From Acidobacteriota bacterium (GTDB lineage: Bacteria; Acidobacteriota; Terriglobia; Terriglobales; Acidobacteriaceae), in contig JAKAJO010000022.1 in NCBI GenBank assembly GCA_021813745.1, positions 1 to 64,000 of the forward strand: a stretch of 64,000 bases of DNA, given 5' to 3'. The position numbers and the translations under genes were made by a program. Positions within the stretch are counted from its first letter, which is position 1. Every line of letters begins with the position of its first letter. The notes beneath the pieces are model-generated. The model saw nothing but the letters and a program-made list of their open reading frames with translations, had not been told where the DNA came from and did no database searches. Below are positions 8,190 through 20,100 of this stretch, in pieces.

Positions 8190-9470
8190 TCACGCAGCGG
8201 CACTTGGCCTTGAGCTGGACCGCGCCGCCAAACCAATCAACGCAACGACACAAAATGCCGCTCCGGCCCGAAAAGTCGATGCAGCCCCAAGAGAATCCCA
8301 CAGACTGCCGGCCACGACACTCGCCACAAGCATCGCCAGCCCACTCATCAGGCTGAAGAATCCGTAAGCCGTGCCCCACAGCTCCGCGGGAGCCGTGTCC
8401 GCCACCATCGTCGCCAGAAGCCCCTGCGTCATCCCCATGTGGACACCCCAAAACGCAACACCAAGCAAAACCGCTCCCGGATAATCGCTATGCGCCAGCA
8501 CCAGGTCGGCGGCGATCAGCACAAGAAGGCCCATCGCCAGCAAACTCGTGTGACTCATCCGATCAGAGAGCTTGCCAAACGGATACGCTGACACCGCATA
8601 CACAAGATTCATCGCCACCATCACCAGTGGCACCAACGCGATCGGTATCCCTCCCTGCTGCGCGCGCAACACCAGAAACGCCTCGCTGAAGCGTGCCAGC
8701 GTGAACATCGTACCGATACCAACCACCCACCAATAGGGAGCCGTCAGGCGCTTCAGCCCCTCCCGCCCAATCCGAAGGGGCGGCCGGTCATCTCGATGCG
8801 TCCCTGTCTCCCGCACTCCAAACAGCAAGAGCAGCACCGCAAGCACGCCTGGAACGATCGCGACCCGGAAGACCGCTCGAAAGTTGTCAGCCCAAAGCAG
8901 CATCAGGCCCACCCCAAGGAGCGGGCCGACGAACGCTCCGACCGTGTCCAGAGCCTGTCTCAGACCAAACGATGCGCCACGCAAGGAAGGTGGTGCCAGT
9001 TCCGCCACCATCGCATCCCGCGGCGCCCCGCGAATGCCTTTTCCCACCCGATCCAGCACCCGCGCAGTCAGCACCACGCCAGCCGTAGGAGCCACGGCAA
9101 ACAGCGGTTTCGACAAGGCTCCCAGCGCGTAGCCAAGCAGCGCCAGTCCCTTGCGCTTCCCAAGGTAGTCACTCCAGGCCCCCGAAAAAATCTTCACAAT
9201 GAGCGCCGTAGACTCGCCCAGCCCCTCAATCAATCCAACCGCCAGCGTGCTGGCCCCGAGCGTCGTCACCAGAAACATCGGCAGCAGGCCATGAATCATC
9301 TCCGAAGAAATATCCATGAACAGGCTGACGAATCCCAGCACCCAGATCCCCCCAGGCAACTTCCCAACTGCCCCACCGGAATGTCCTCTCGTCGAATCCA
9401 AGCAACGCTCCTGCCCGCGGGCCCTGCTCCCACCAATCCGCTCCAGAAAATCAGCTGCGCCGGAAATCAA
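8190..9470 (-). CDS. MFS transporter
   Basis: Inner-membrane major facilitator superfamily permease, 426 residues with about 12 hydrophobic segments. The MFS loop 2-3 pattern is seen as GAWSDYLGKRKG and a counterpart as YPFGKLSDRMSHTSL. The stretch DRVGKGIRGAPRDAM resembles the drug/unknown-substrate subgroup of bacterial MFS proteins. The first about 35 residues (from a TTG start) are hydrophilic and may not be translated; an internal start just before LPGGIWVLGFVSLFMDISSE is plausible. The substrate cannot be predicted. It is convergent with the cytochrome gene and monocistronic. Confidence 0.85.
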   Translation of the reverse strand: MISGAADFLERIGGSRARGQERCLDSTRGHSGGAVGKLPGGIWVLGFVSLFMDISSEMIHGLLPMFLVTTLGASTLAVGLIEGLGESTALIVKIFSGAWSDYLGKRKGLALLGYALGALSKPLFAVAPTAGVVLTARVLDRVGKGIRGAPRDAMVAELAPPSLRGASFGLRQALDTVGAFVGPLLGVGLMLLWADNFRAVFRVAIVPGVLAVLLLLFGVRETGTHRDDRPPLRIGREGLKRLTAPYWWVVGIGTMFTLARFSEAFLVLRAQQGGIPIALVPLVMVAMNLVYAVSAYPFGKLSDRMSHTSLLAMGLLVLIAADLVLAHSDYPGAVLLGVAFWGVHMGMTQGLLATMVADTAPAELWGTAYGFFSLMSGLAMLVASVVAGSLWDSLGAASTFRAGAAFCVVALIGLAARSSSRPSAAA

Positions 9471-10044
9471 TCCCCGATCTCCGCACCGACAAGCCGGATG
9501 CCAGAGGCCAGCAGTCGGTAGCTGTCAGCCCCTGTCAAGCCCTTCGTGCCAAACTTTTTTCTAACCCTCTCATTCCATTCACCAAAATGATCGTACCGCT
9601 TTGCATATTAATTTCCACCCAAAGCACACAATAGAACTATGCTGCAATCCGCACACAACCCGACCGGCACGCTCTCGGCGCACGCACACTCCGCCATGCC
9701 CCGCACTGAATCTCAGTCAGGTCCCCGATCCGTACCCGCCCGGCCCGTACCCCTAAAAAAATACCCACCCCCCCCCCGGCGTGGATTTATTTGCACTTTT
9801 TCACAAAGGCCTTGCACAAAAGTCGCCAGTTCCTCTCCGACTTGTTCGGTCCGATTTCACCCCGTGCCACCGTCACGCGCATTCGCTTTCCCCAGCTCGT
9901 GCGCCTACAATCAAGGCACGAGGCTTTCTTCTTTCCGCTTCGCCCACTGCTTTCTAGGGTGGGCGCAATGAGAATGGCTTAGTCGCCTCGCCAGGTCCTC
10001 CCGCCGTGGAGCCCTGAAACTCTACCATCGACCCAGGAGTCGCA
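9471..10044. other. intergenic region with C10 tract and possible ppiB promoter
   Basis: 574 bases between the divergent MFS and cyclophilin genes. I see no convincing protein: short open frames here have no recognisable family features. Notable details are a run of seven A (9755-9761), a run of ten C at 9768-9777, and a TACAAT -10-like hexamer at 9906-9911 with only a weak -35. CAGGAG just before 10045 is the ribosome-binding site of the cyclophilin. Confidence 0.5.
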
Positions 10045-10575
<531 letters not shown>

Positions 10576-10586
10576 GTCAAACCACC

Positions 10587-10615
10587 GCGCCATTCCATCC
10601 TTCCAGGAATGGCGC
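10587..10615. terminator. bidirectional terminator-like hairpin
   Basis: A perfect 10-bp stem, GCGCCATTCC / GGAATGGCGC, with a 9-base loop, sits between the stop codons of the convergent cyclophilin and recQ genes. It lacks a long T-run, but the position is right for a shared terminator. Confidence 0.6.
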
Positions 10616-10623
10616 AGCTCCCT

Positions 10624-12669
10624 TCACTTCTGCCCGCACAAATCCAGGATCGCAGCGCCAAATCGCTCCATCTTGGCTGGCCCCATCCCATCCACGCCCT
10701 GCATCTCCCGCGGACTCCGCGGTCGCGTCCGCGCCAGCGCCTCCAGCGTTCGGTCATGCAACACCATATACGCCGGCAGACCCAGTCGCTTCGCCTCCGC
10801 TGCCCTCCAAGCCTTCAGCTTCGCCGCCAGCGCTGCGCCCTCTGTCGTCCATTCCGCTTCGGCGCCACCTATCCGCCCGCGCCGCTTCTTTCCTTCCGTT
10901 CGCTCCACCTTGTGGTCGCGGCTCGCAACGGCCTGAACCATCCCGTCCGCGATCAGTAACTCCACCGCACTCGACCGTCGCATCTCCAGTCCACGCTCCG
11001 TCAGCCGTACCTTCCGGAAGCGCCTCACTTTGCCGTCCTTCTCATAGGTGGCCTCTTCGATCTCCACCAGTCCGGCTCGCGTCATCGCCTCCAGCAGCGC
11101 GTCAAAATCGCCACGGAGCAGCCGTCCCGCCGGGTCCAGACCCCTTTGCAGCGTCCCCGCCGCCTTGTACTCCACCGGCCGCAGTTCCTCCACAATTGCC
11201 AGTGCCAGCTCCCGCTCCGCTGCCGTCGCCCGCCGGAAGACCTTCAGCACCGCCCCTGCCGGATCGCACACATCGCACACCCCACACGCGTGCCCTCCAT
11301 CCTCCTCATCCCCAAAGTGCCGCACCAACTCCACCATCCTGCATTCACTCGACTCCGTAAACCGCTGCACCTTTTCAAACTGCTCTGCCCGGTGCTGCGC
11401 CTGCACCCCATACGACTTCTTCCAGCCCGTGGCACCGCGCGTAACATGACCTTCGAAATCAACCTTGGCCCCTCCGTGGATCACGAGCTTTTCCAGGATC
11501 TTAGACAGAGATTCCTCATCCATTTTCGACCTCTGCCGCAGCTCTTCCTCTGATATCCTGCGCTCGCCAAGCAGGCGGTACACCCGTTTCAGATCGCCCA
11601 CGGGCGGATAGTCCCGATTCAAGAAAAAGTCATGTGTCCGCTGATCCGCATAGCTGTGCATCAGGAGCGTACGGCTGGGCTTCCCATCGCGTCCCGCGCG
11701 TCCAATCTCCTGGTAGTAGCCTTCCAGCGTCGCCGGCATTCCGGCATGCACCACGGTCCGCACGTCCGCCTTATCGATCCCCATCCCAAATGCGATCGTC
11801 GCCACCACCACTTCCAATGCCCCACTCTGGAAGGCCGCCTGAACTCGCTCCCGTGTTTCCGCGTCCAGGCCTGCGTGGTAGGCCGCCGCCGGATGTTGCG
11901 TAGCCAGAGCCTCTGCAATTTGCTCTGCCATGCGCCGCGAGGGTGCGTACACAATTGCCGGCCGGTGCGCCGCGTCCGCCAGCAGTCTGCAAATTGCTCC
12001 CATGCGTTCTGGCACCGGCGTCTCCACCACCTCAATCGCTAGATTCTCCCGCCGAAACCCGTGGATAAACCGCGCCGGATTCACAAGCTTCAGTTGTGCC
12101 ACAATGTCCGCCTGGACCACTGCCGTCGCCGTAGCGGTCAGCGCCAGTACAGGCGCTGGCCGCAAAGCCTCCATATGCGCCCCCAGCATCCGGTAGTCCG
12201 GCCGAAAATCGTGTCCCCATTGCGAGATGCAGTGCGCCTCGTCAATCGCAATCAGGGCAAGCCGTCGCTTCGCCAGCATCTCCGGGAATCCAGTTACCCG
12301 TAATCGTTCCGGGGCAATGAACAGGAACTGCAACTCGCCCTTCAGATAATCCACGCAGGCCTGACGCAGCGCCGCTCGATCCATCGCAGAGTGGATCCGC
12401 GCCACCCGCAGTCCCATCGCTGCCAGTTTTGCCGCCTGATCTTCCATCAACGCAATCAAAGGCGAAATCACCAGCGCTGTTCCGCCCCGCGCCACAGCCG
12501 GAAGTTGATAGCACAAGCTCTTTCCGCTCCCGGTCGGCATCACCAAAAGCAGATCACGCCCCTCTACCGCCGCACGGCAAACTGCCTCCTGATTCGCCCG
12601 AAATGAGGGGAAGTGAAAGACCGCGCGCAGCAGCGTCAAAAGCTCGTCCGGATTGGCGTTTGAACTCAA
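10624..12669 (-). CDS. recQ: ATP-dependent DNA helicase RecQ
   Basis: 3'-5' superfamily 2 helicase for recombination and replication-fork repair. The 681-residue protein has Walker A MPTGSGKS (about 44-51), the DEAH-box motif IDEAHCISQWGHDFRPDYR, motif VI QEIGRAGRDG, the RecQ zinc module (CRMVELVRHFG...CGVCDVC), a winged-helix region, and a C-terminal HRDC-like segment (LPAYMVLHDRTLEALA...). The start is the first candidate in frame, a TTG at 12667-12669, without a good Shine-Dalgarno sequence; a nearby internal TTG is an alternative. Monocistronic. Confidence 0.95.
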   Translation of the reverse strand: MSSNANPDELLTLLRAVFHFPSFRANQEAVCRAAVEGRDLLLVMPTGSGKSLCYQLPAVARGGTALVISPLIALMEDQAAKLAAMGLRVARIHSAMDRAALRQACVDYLKGELQFLFIAPERLRVTGFPEMLAKRRLALIAIDEAHCISQWGHDFRPDYRMLGAHMEALRPAPVLALTATATAVVQADIVAQLKLVNPARFIHGFRRENLAIEVVETPVPERMGAICRLLADAAHRPAIVYAPSRRMAEQIAEALATQHPAAAYHAGLDAETRERVQAAFQSGALEVVVATIAFGMGIDKADVRTVVHAGMPATLEGYYQEIGRAGRDGKPSRTLLMHSYADQRTHDFFLNRDYPPVGDLKRVYRLLGERRISEEELRQRSKMDEESLSKILEKLVIHGGAKVDFEGHVTRGATGWKKSYGVQAQHRAEQFEKVQRFTESSECRMVELVRHFGDEEDGGHACGVCDVCDPAGAVLKVFRRATAAERELALAIVEELRPVEYKAAGTLQRGLDPAGRLLRGDFDALLEAMTRAGLVEIEEATYEKDGKVRRFRKVRLTERGLEMRRSSAVELLIADGMVQAVASRDHKVERTEGKKRRGRIGGAEAEWTTEGAALAAKLKAWRAAEAKRLGLPAYMVLHDRTLEALARTRPRSPREMQGVDGMGPAKMERFGAAILDLCGQK

Positions 12670-12873
12670 AAGAGGAACCGGCCATGGCCCTTCAGGACTG
12701 CATCAAGGGCCTACCTCAATCTATCGCAAGGCCGCCGGATCCCTCCTGCAGGACGAGGCGCTCCGTGAAAGGCAATCACCTACTTCCGTCTCCGGCACGC
12801 GCCGCATGCGCAAACCCTGCGTTCATCCGCTTCTTTCCACTCCGGAGTACAATCGCCGCGGAGGGAAAGCATC

Positions 12874-13413
12874 ATGGGCGAATACCTTGTCTGCTGCTTC
12901 TTGCTCCCCGGCCCGTCTTACGGCCTCAGCATCTCCATGCCCGGCTACATCGGGTCCGTCAACGTCTACACCTTTGCGGATCAGGCCACCCTTGTTGAGT
13001 CGCTGGCTCGCATCGGACTCACCTTAACTCAGCAGGATGCCGTCCTCGCCGGGGTCTCGTCTTCCGCGATGTACATGCTCTCCGGAGTCAACATCACGGA
13101 CGCAGTGGCGGCAAGTTTTGGTGTTGTCCTCCATAACGGCAGCATTCCCAACCAATCCAACTCCATCACATTCACCGCCTGTAACGCCTCCAGCCAATCG
13201 CTTAGCATCCAGGCCGTTGTCAACAATCAGATCATGCCCGCCGCCGCCTCGGGCTGCTTCCCCTGGTCCACCCTTTCCAGTTGCCTCGTCAGTTCAGGCG
13301 CTCTCAGCCAGGCGCAAGTCAATGCATTGGAACAGTCGCTGACCTCCTCCGGCACGGCCCAGACCACCTGGATCGGAAATGGCCAGACCGTCGTCAAGTG
13401 TTTTAGCAACTAA
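12874..13413 (+). CDS. hypothetical protein
   Basis: 179 residues; I do not recognise a family. The ATG at 12874 has a strong GGAGG (12860-12864) at good spacing, which supports real translation. The N-terminus MGEYLVCCFLLPGP has adjacent cysteines but no typical signal peptide. The protein is rich in Ser/Thr/Asn/Gln/Ala with six cysteines in all, including CNASSQS, GCFPWSTLSSCLVSSG and a near-terminal KCFSN. A segment GALSQAQVNALEQSLTSSGT looks helical. It stands alone between divergent recQ and katG. A TACAAT hexamer at 12848-12853 lies too close to the ribosome-binding site to be a confident promoter. Confidence 0.65.
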   Translation: MGEYLVCCFLLPGPSYGLSISMPGYIGSVNVYTFADQATLVESLARIGLTLTQQDAVLAGVSSSAMYMLSGVNITDAVAASFGVVLHNGSIPNQSNSITFTACNASSQSLSIQAVVNNQIMPAAASGCFPWSTLSSCLVSSGALSQAQVNALEQSLTSSGTAQTTWIGNGQTVVKCFSN

Positions 13414-13497
13414 CTGCACTCCATCCCGTTCTCCAGACAGCGGATTCTGTGCTGCTCGCAATCCATCTTCTCCACTGCGCGAGTGATTCCCGCAGGC

Positions 13498-15783
<2,286 letters not shown>

Positions 15784-15845
15784 TCGTTTCGATCGCGGGA
15801 TCCACCGCAATCTGCTTCGGAGGCTGTTCCATCGTTTCCCAGCCC

Positions 15846-15901
15846 GGGTGCGACGGACAGCCTTCTGAGGCATCGCACCGGCCTCCAATGCGCCCTTTTT
15901 A
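15846..15901 (+). terminator. probable katG terminator
   Basis: Hairpin GGTGCGA ... TCGCACC (15847-15853 / 15873-15879) with an inner GCCT/AGGC helix, followed about 16 bases later by a run of T (around 15896-15901). The long gap before the T-run weakens the call. Confidence 0.45.
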
Positions 15902-16045
15902 ATCTTCCTTGCCTTCAGGCACGATTGAAGTGCTGCTCCGCGCGATTTACCACGCAACGCTGCGACCTTCGATATACCCCGCCAATTGTTCTCTTCAGGA
16001 CGATTGTTTTACTCTATCCTTGCGACGAACTCGTGCGAGCGGGAC

Positions 16046-16948
16046 ATGAATCTGCAGGATCTTCGATATTTAGTGGCGGTTGCCGAGCATCGGCATTTTG
16101 GGCGGGCGGCCAAGGCCTGCAACGTGAGTCAGCCAACACTCAGCAGCCAGATTCGCAAGTTGGAGAGCGAACTTCACGTCACGTTGCTGGAACGCAACAA
16201 CAAGCGCGTCGATATTACGCCTGCCGGTCAGCAGATTCTTGTTCATGCTCAACGCGCGCTCGCAGAGGCACGGCAGATGGAGGAAGTGGCCCGTGCCACA
16301 CGCGATCCGCTGGTCGGGCCCCTCAAGCTTGGTGTCATCCCGACGCTGGCGCCGTACCTGATGCCTCTCATCCTGGCCCCGCTGAAACGCTCCTGCCCAG
16401 GCATGACGATTGAGCTTTGGGAAGATCAGACCCATGCTCTGATTGATGGTTTGCGCAATCACCGCCTCGACGCCGCCCTTCTGGCCACTGAGACGGAGGC
16501 TCCTGAACTCAGCGAGCTGTTTCTCTTCGAAGAGCCGTTGCTGGCTGCCCTGCCGGCGAGTCACCGGCTCGCCGGGGCCCGCACCATTGCCGAGGCGGAT
16601 CTTGCCGATGAGCTCATGGTTCTCGCTGACGGCCACTGTCTTGCGAATCACGCCCTTGAGGCCTGCGGCCGCAAAGCCAAAATGCGGACTGAGCTGCAAG
16701 CCTCGATGCAGGCTGCCACTTTGGAGACTCTCGTCAACCTTGTCGCGGCCGGTTACGGCGCCACACTGATCCCGGCCCTGGCAGCCGATTCCCTCTCCCG
16801 CAGACAAATCGTTCTTCGTCCCCTGCGGGGCCGATCGGCACGTGCCATCCGGCTGGCAAGCCGGCCTGGGTTCCCGCGCCCGCAGGCCTTGCGAGCACTC
16901 GAAAAAGTCATCCGTTCCTCCGTCGTCCCCACTCTCGCAGCCGCTTAA
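16046..16948 (+). CDS. oxyR: LysR-family hydrogen-peroxide sensor OxyR
   Basis: Redox-sensing transcription activator. The ATG at 16046 (MNLQDLRYLVAVAEHRHFGR) gives 300 residues, the family length; the frame is open further upstream but without conserved sequence. The N-terminal winged helix is canonical (RAAKACNVSQPTLSSQIRKL). The redox pair is visible as Cys198 and Cys207 in DGHCLANHALEACG, the same nine-residue spacing as Cys199/Cys208 of E. coli OxyR. A downstream segment LVAAGYGATLIPALA is also typical. Its position directly after katG in the same orientation supports control of katG through the ATC-N9-GAT box at 13499-13513. Confidence 0.93.
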   Translation: MNLQDLRYLVAVAEHRHFGRAAKACNVSQPTLSSQIRKLESELHVTLLERNNKRVDITPAGQQILVHAQRALAEARQMEEVARATRDPLVGPLKLGVIPTLAPYLMPLILAPLKRSCPGMTIELWEDQTHALIDGLRNHRLDAALLATETEAPELSELFLFEEPLLAALPASHRLAGARTIAEADLADELMVLADGHCLANHALEACGRKAKMRTELQASMQAATLETLVNLVAAGYGATLIPALAADSLSRRQIVLRPLRGRSARAIRLASRPGFPRPQALRALEKVIRSSVVPTLAAA

Positions 16949-17193
16949 ACAGCGCGATGTCCACTTGTGGAAAAGTCCGGCAAAATTCCCAGAAAACCCG
17001 AATTTGTACCGAAAATTCCGGAAAACAGAGGAATCTCGAATTCTGCCCCTCCTTATCCACAAAAACCGCATTCTCGGCGGTTGACCCTGCCTCCTCCACT
17101 CCTTAGAGTCTGTATCAAATGGCGGGCTCGGGCTTTCCCAGCCGGAGTTCGCGCTTGTCCAACTGCAAATGTGCCACCACCACCGGAGTGACG
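16949..17193. promoter_or_regulatory. smc upstream region: two DnaA-box matches, direct repeat and promoter
   Basis: An intergenic stretch more A-rich than its surroundings. It contains TGTGGAAAA at 16966-16974 (reverse complement TTTTCCACA) and TTATCCACA at 17053-17061. Both fit the DnaA consensus TTWTNCACA and they lie in opposite orientation. Between them is an imperfect direct repeat, AAAATTCCCAGAAAAC (16982-16997) and AAAATTCCGGAAAAC (17012-17026). A housekeeping-type promoter TTGACC-N17-TAGAGT spans 17081-17109, giving smc a leader of roughly 78 bases. Whether the DnaA boxes act in replication or in transcription cannot be told from sequence alone. Confidence 0.5.
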
Positions 17194-20100
17194 ATGCTGA
17201 AACTGAAAAAAATCCACATCCTCGGCTTTAAGAGCTTCTGTGACCGCACGGAACTGGTTGTTCCCGGCACAGGTGTTGCTGTCATTGTTGGGCCGAACGG
17301 TTGCGGAAAGTCCAACGTTCTGGATGGGATGAGTTGGGTTCTGGGCGAGCAGAGCGCCAAGAACCTTCGTGGCAGCAACATGCAGGATGTCATCTTTTCC
17401 GGAACGCGCGAGCGAAAGGCCCTTGGGATGGCCGAGGTGACGATTACTCTTGTGGATCCTGAGGCCTACGAGGGCCCCATCCCTGTTGAGCCGGACGTTG
17501 TAGTGGACCACGATGGTCCGGAAGACTGGGATGAGGAGGCGCTGCGCCGTCAAAGAGCCGCCGAATCAGAGGAGATTGCTTCCACGGAGCAGCCCGGCCA
17601 GATCATCGAGGACGAAGACGACAGCGAAGAGGCCCCGGCTGGCGCGGAAGGTCCGCAACCCGTCGTGCTGAAGATCCGCCGCAGAAAATTCCGCCGCACG
17701 CCCCAGAAGGGCGAAGTCGTCGTGACACGGCGGCTCTTCCGCACCGGGGAAAGCGAGTACCTTCTCAACGGCAAGCTCTGCCGCCTTCGCGACATCCAGG
17801 ACATTTTCATGGGCACCGGCCTTGGTCCGGACAGCTACGCCATCATCGCGCAGGAACAGATTGGCCAGCTTCTGAGCGCCAAGCCTCACGATCGCCGCTC
17901 CATCATCGAAGAGGCCGCCGGCATTACCCGCTTCAAGACTAAAAAGCGACTCGCTGAGTTGCGCCTTGAAAGTGCCAAACAAAACCTTGCCCGCGTCGAT
18001 GACATTTTTGAGGAAGTCACTCGCCAGATGAACAGCCTCAAGCGACAGGCAGCCAAAGCCGAGCGGTTTGCAACCGTACGGGATGAGCTGCGTAGCAGGC
18101 TGCGCGTTGTATTGGCCAGTCGCATGGCGCAAATGGATGCCGGACAGGCCATACTGGAGCAGGAAATCAGCGCACTATCCGACAAGATCCACGTTTCCGC
18201 GGAGGAAATCGAGGCATGGGAGGCGAACCAGCATGCGCTCACCGAGCGCGGCTACCAACTCGACCACCAGGCCCAGGAATCCCAAAGCCGCGCGGCAACA
18301 GCTGCGGTTGAGCTTGAGCGGGCCGCAGCACGCGAACGCAGCAATGCGGAGCGGATCAGCGAGCTCGCAGCCCGCGCCGCTTCTGCTTCGGCAGAACTGG
18401 ACCAGACTCGGACCCAGCTCGCGGGCATCGCGGAAGAGCGCGCCCAGCAAAAGGCATTTCTCGAGACGGCTGCGGGCGAAGCGCGCGCCTTTCATCAGCG
18501 TGTAGAGACGCAACAAGCAGAGGCGCGCAAGGCTTCGGAAGAGGTGTTTTCCGCTGAGCGCACCATGGAGACCAGCCGTCGCCATACGATGCACCTGCTT
18601 ACACTCGCCGGAAACGCTCGCAACAGCACCGCTCAGGCCGAGGAGAGTCTCGCCGCTCTGGAACGCGAGGCCGAGCGGCTGACCGCGGAAATCAAGCAAG
18701 CTACGATCGAGCTTGAAAACCACGGCGTGGAGCGAGGCCAGGTCCATCTGCGCTTCGAGACGGCGGCCGAAACTCTTAAGCGGTTGGAAGCCGAGATTGT
18801 GACTCTTCGGGAGAGCCTTCAGGCGCGCCGCAGTGAAGAGGCGGCTCTGCGCACGCATGCCAACCAGTTGCGCAGTGAGTATGCCAGTGCTGAAGGTCGC
18901 AAGCGCTCGCTCGATGCGCTGATTCGCGATCACAGTTACTCGACCGACACGGTGCGGCGTTTGCTCAAGCCCGGTGCGCTGGGTCAAGGCGTGGCGCCCG
19001 TTGGAACCCTTGCGGACTTCCTCGAAGTGAGTGGCGCTCATGAGCGCGTCGTGGATGAATTCCTGCGCGAAGAGTTGAACTACGTCGTCGTCAAGAACTG
19101 GGACGCCGCTGAAGAAGGTGTCCGGCTCCTTAAGTCGAGCGTGGATGGACGGGCAACCTTTCTAATTCACGATGCCGCGCAGGGCAGCCTCTTTCCAGAG
19201 ACAGATGACACGATTCGTGCTGCGGGTGTGACACCATTGAAGGAAACAATCCGCGTCCTTAACGGATTCGGTCGGTCCCTGGAAACCATTCTGCCCAAGC
19301 TGCGTAATGGCTACCTGGTGGAGAGCTCCGCTATTGCACAATCGCTGACCGGCGTGCATCCGCATGCGTTTTTCCTGACCCCTGAGGGCGAGTGCTTCCA
19401 CAATGCAACGGTGACCGGAGGCAAGGCAGCAACGCAAGGCCCCCTGGAACTCAAGCGGGAATTACGGGAAATCGATACGCGCCTGGCCCATCTGGAAAAG
19501 GACCTGGGGGAAGCCGATCTGAAGTCTGCCACTCTCCAGCGCTCCATCGAGGAACTGAACGGCACCCTTGAAACCCGGAGCGAGGAGCGGCGCCTGGCTG
19601 AACGCGAAGCCGCCAACCAGAGTGCCGCCCTCAAGCAGATGGAGGGCGAGGCACAACGGATCGAACGGCGATTGCAGGAGTGGAACCTGCAGGCTGCCCG
19701 CAATAAAGATGCCCGAGAGGCCAAGCGCACGGTCATCGAGCAGAAGCGGGAAGAAGCGGCGCGCCTTGAAAGTGAACATGCCACCGCCGAGAAGTCCCTG
19801 GAAGAGCTACAAGGCAAGCTTGTCGAACTGAGGCAGCAGCGAGAAGCCCTGCAGCAGGCGGCGGCACAAGTGACGGCAGAACTGGCCGGTTTGGAAGAGC
19901 GGCGCCGTGGTGCCGAAGTGGCTTTTCAACGCATCGATCGCCTGCACGCAGACCTGGAGCGCCGCGTGCTCTCGTTGGAACAGCAGCAGGCTGCCGCTGA
20001 AGCAGAACGAGAGCAACGCAGCCGCGAAAGCGCCGAGTTGGCCGTGAAACAGCAGGAACTCACCATCCTCCGCGCAGAGGCTCAGGCGCAGGCTTCAACA

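Noticed and set aside
7247..8356. 369-codon plus-strand frame
   Set aside because: Ser/Pro/Thr-rich out-of-frame reading of the same gene, typical of a +1 shadow.
9639..9971. Open frames in the MFS-ppiB gap
   Set aside because: No ribosome-binding site, no family resemblance, and a homopolymer-rich stretch within; treated as intergenic.
17053..17061. TTATCCACA alone as proof of oriC
   Set aside because: A single perfect 9-mer can occur by chance; only with the second box and the skew switch is it worth reporting, and still as a hypothesis.
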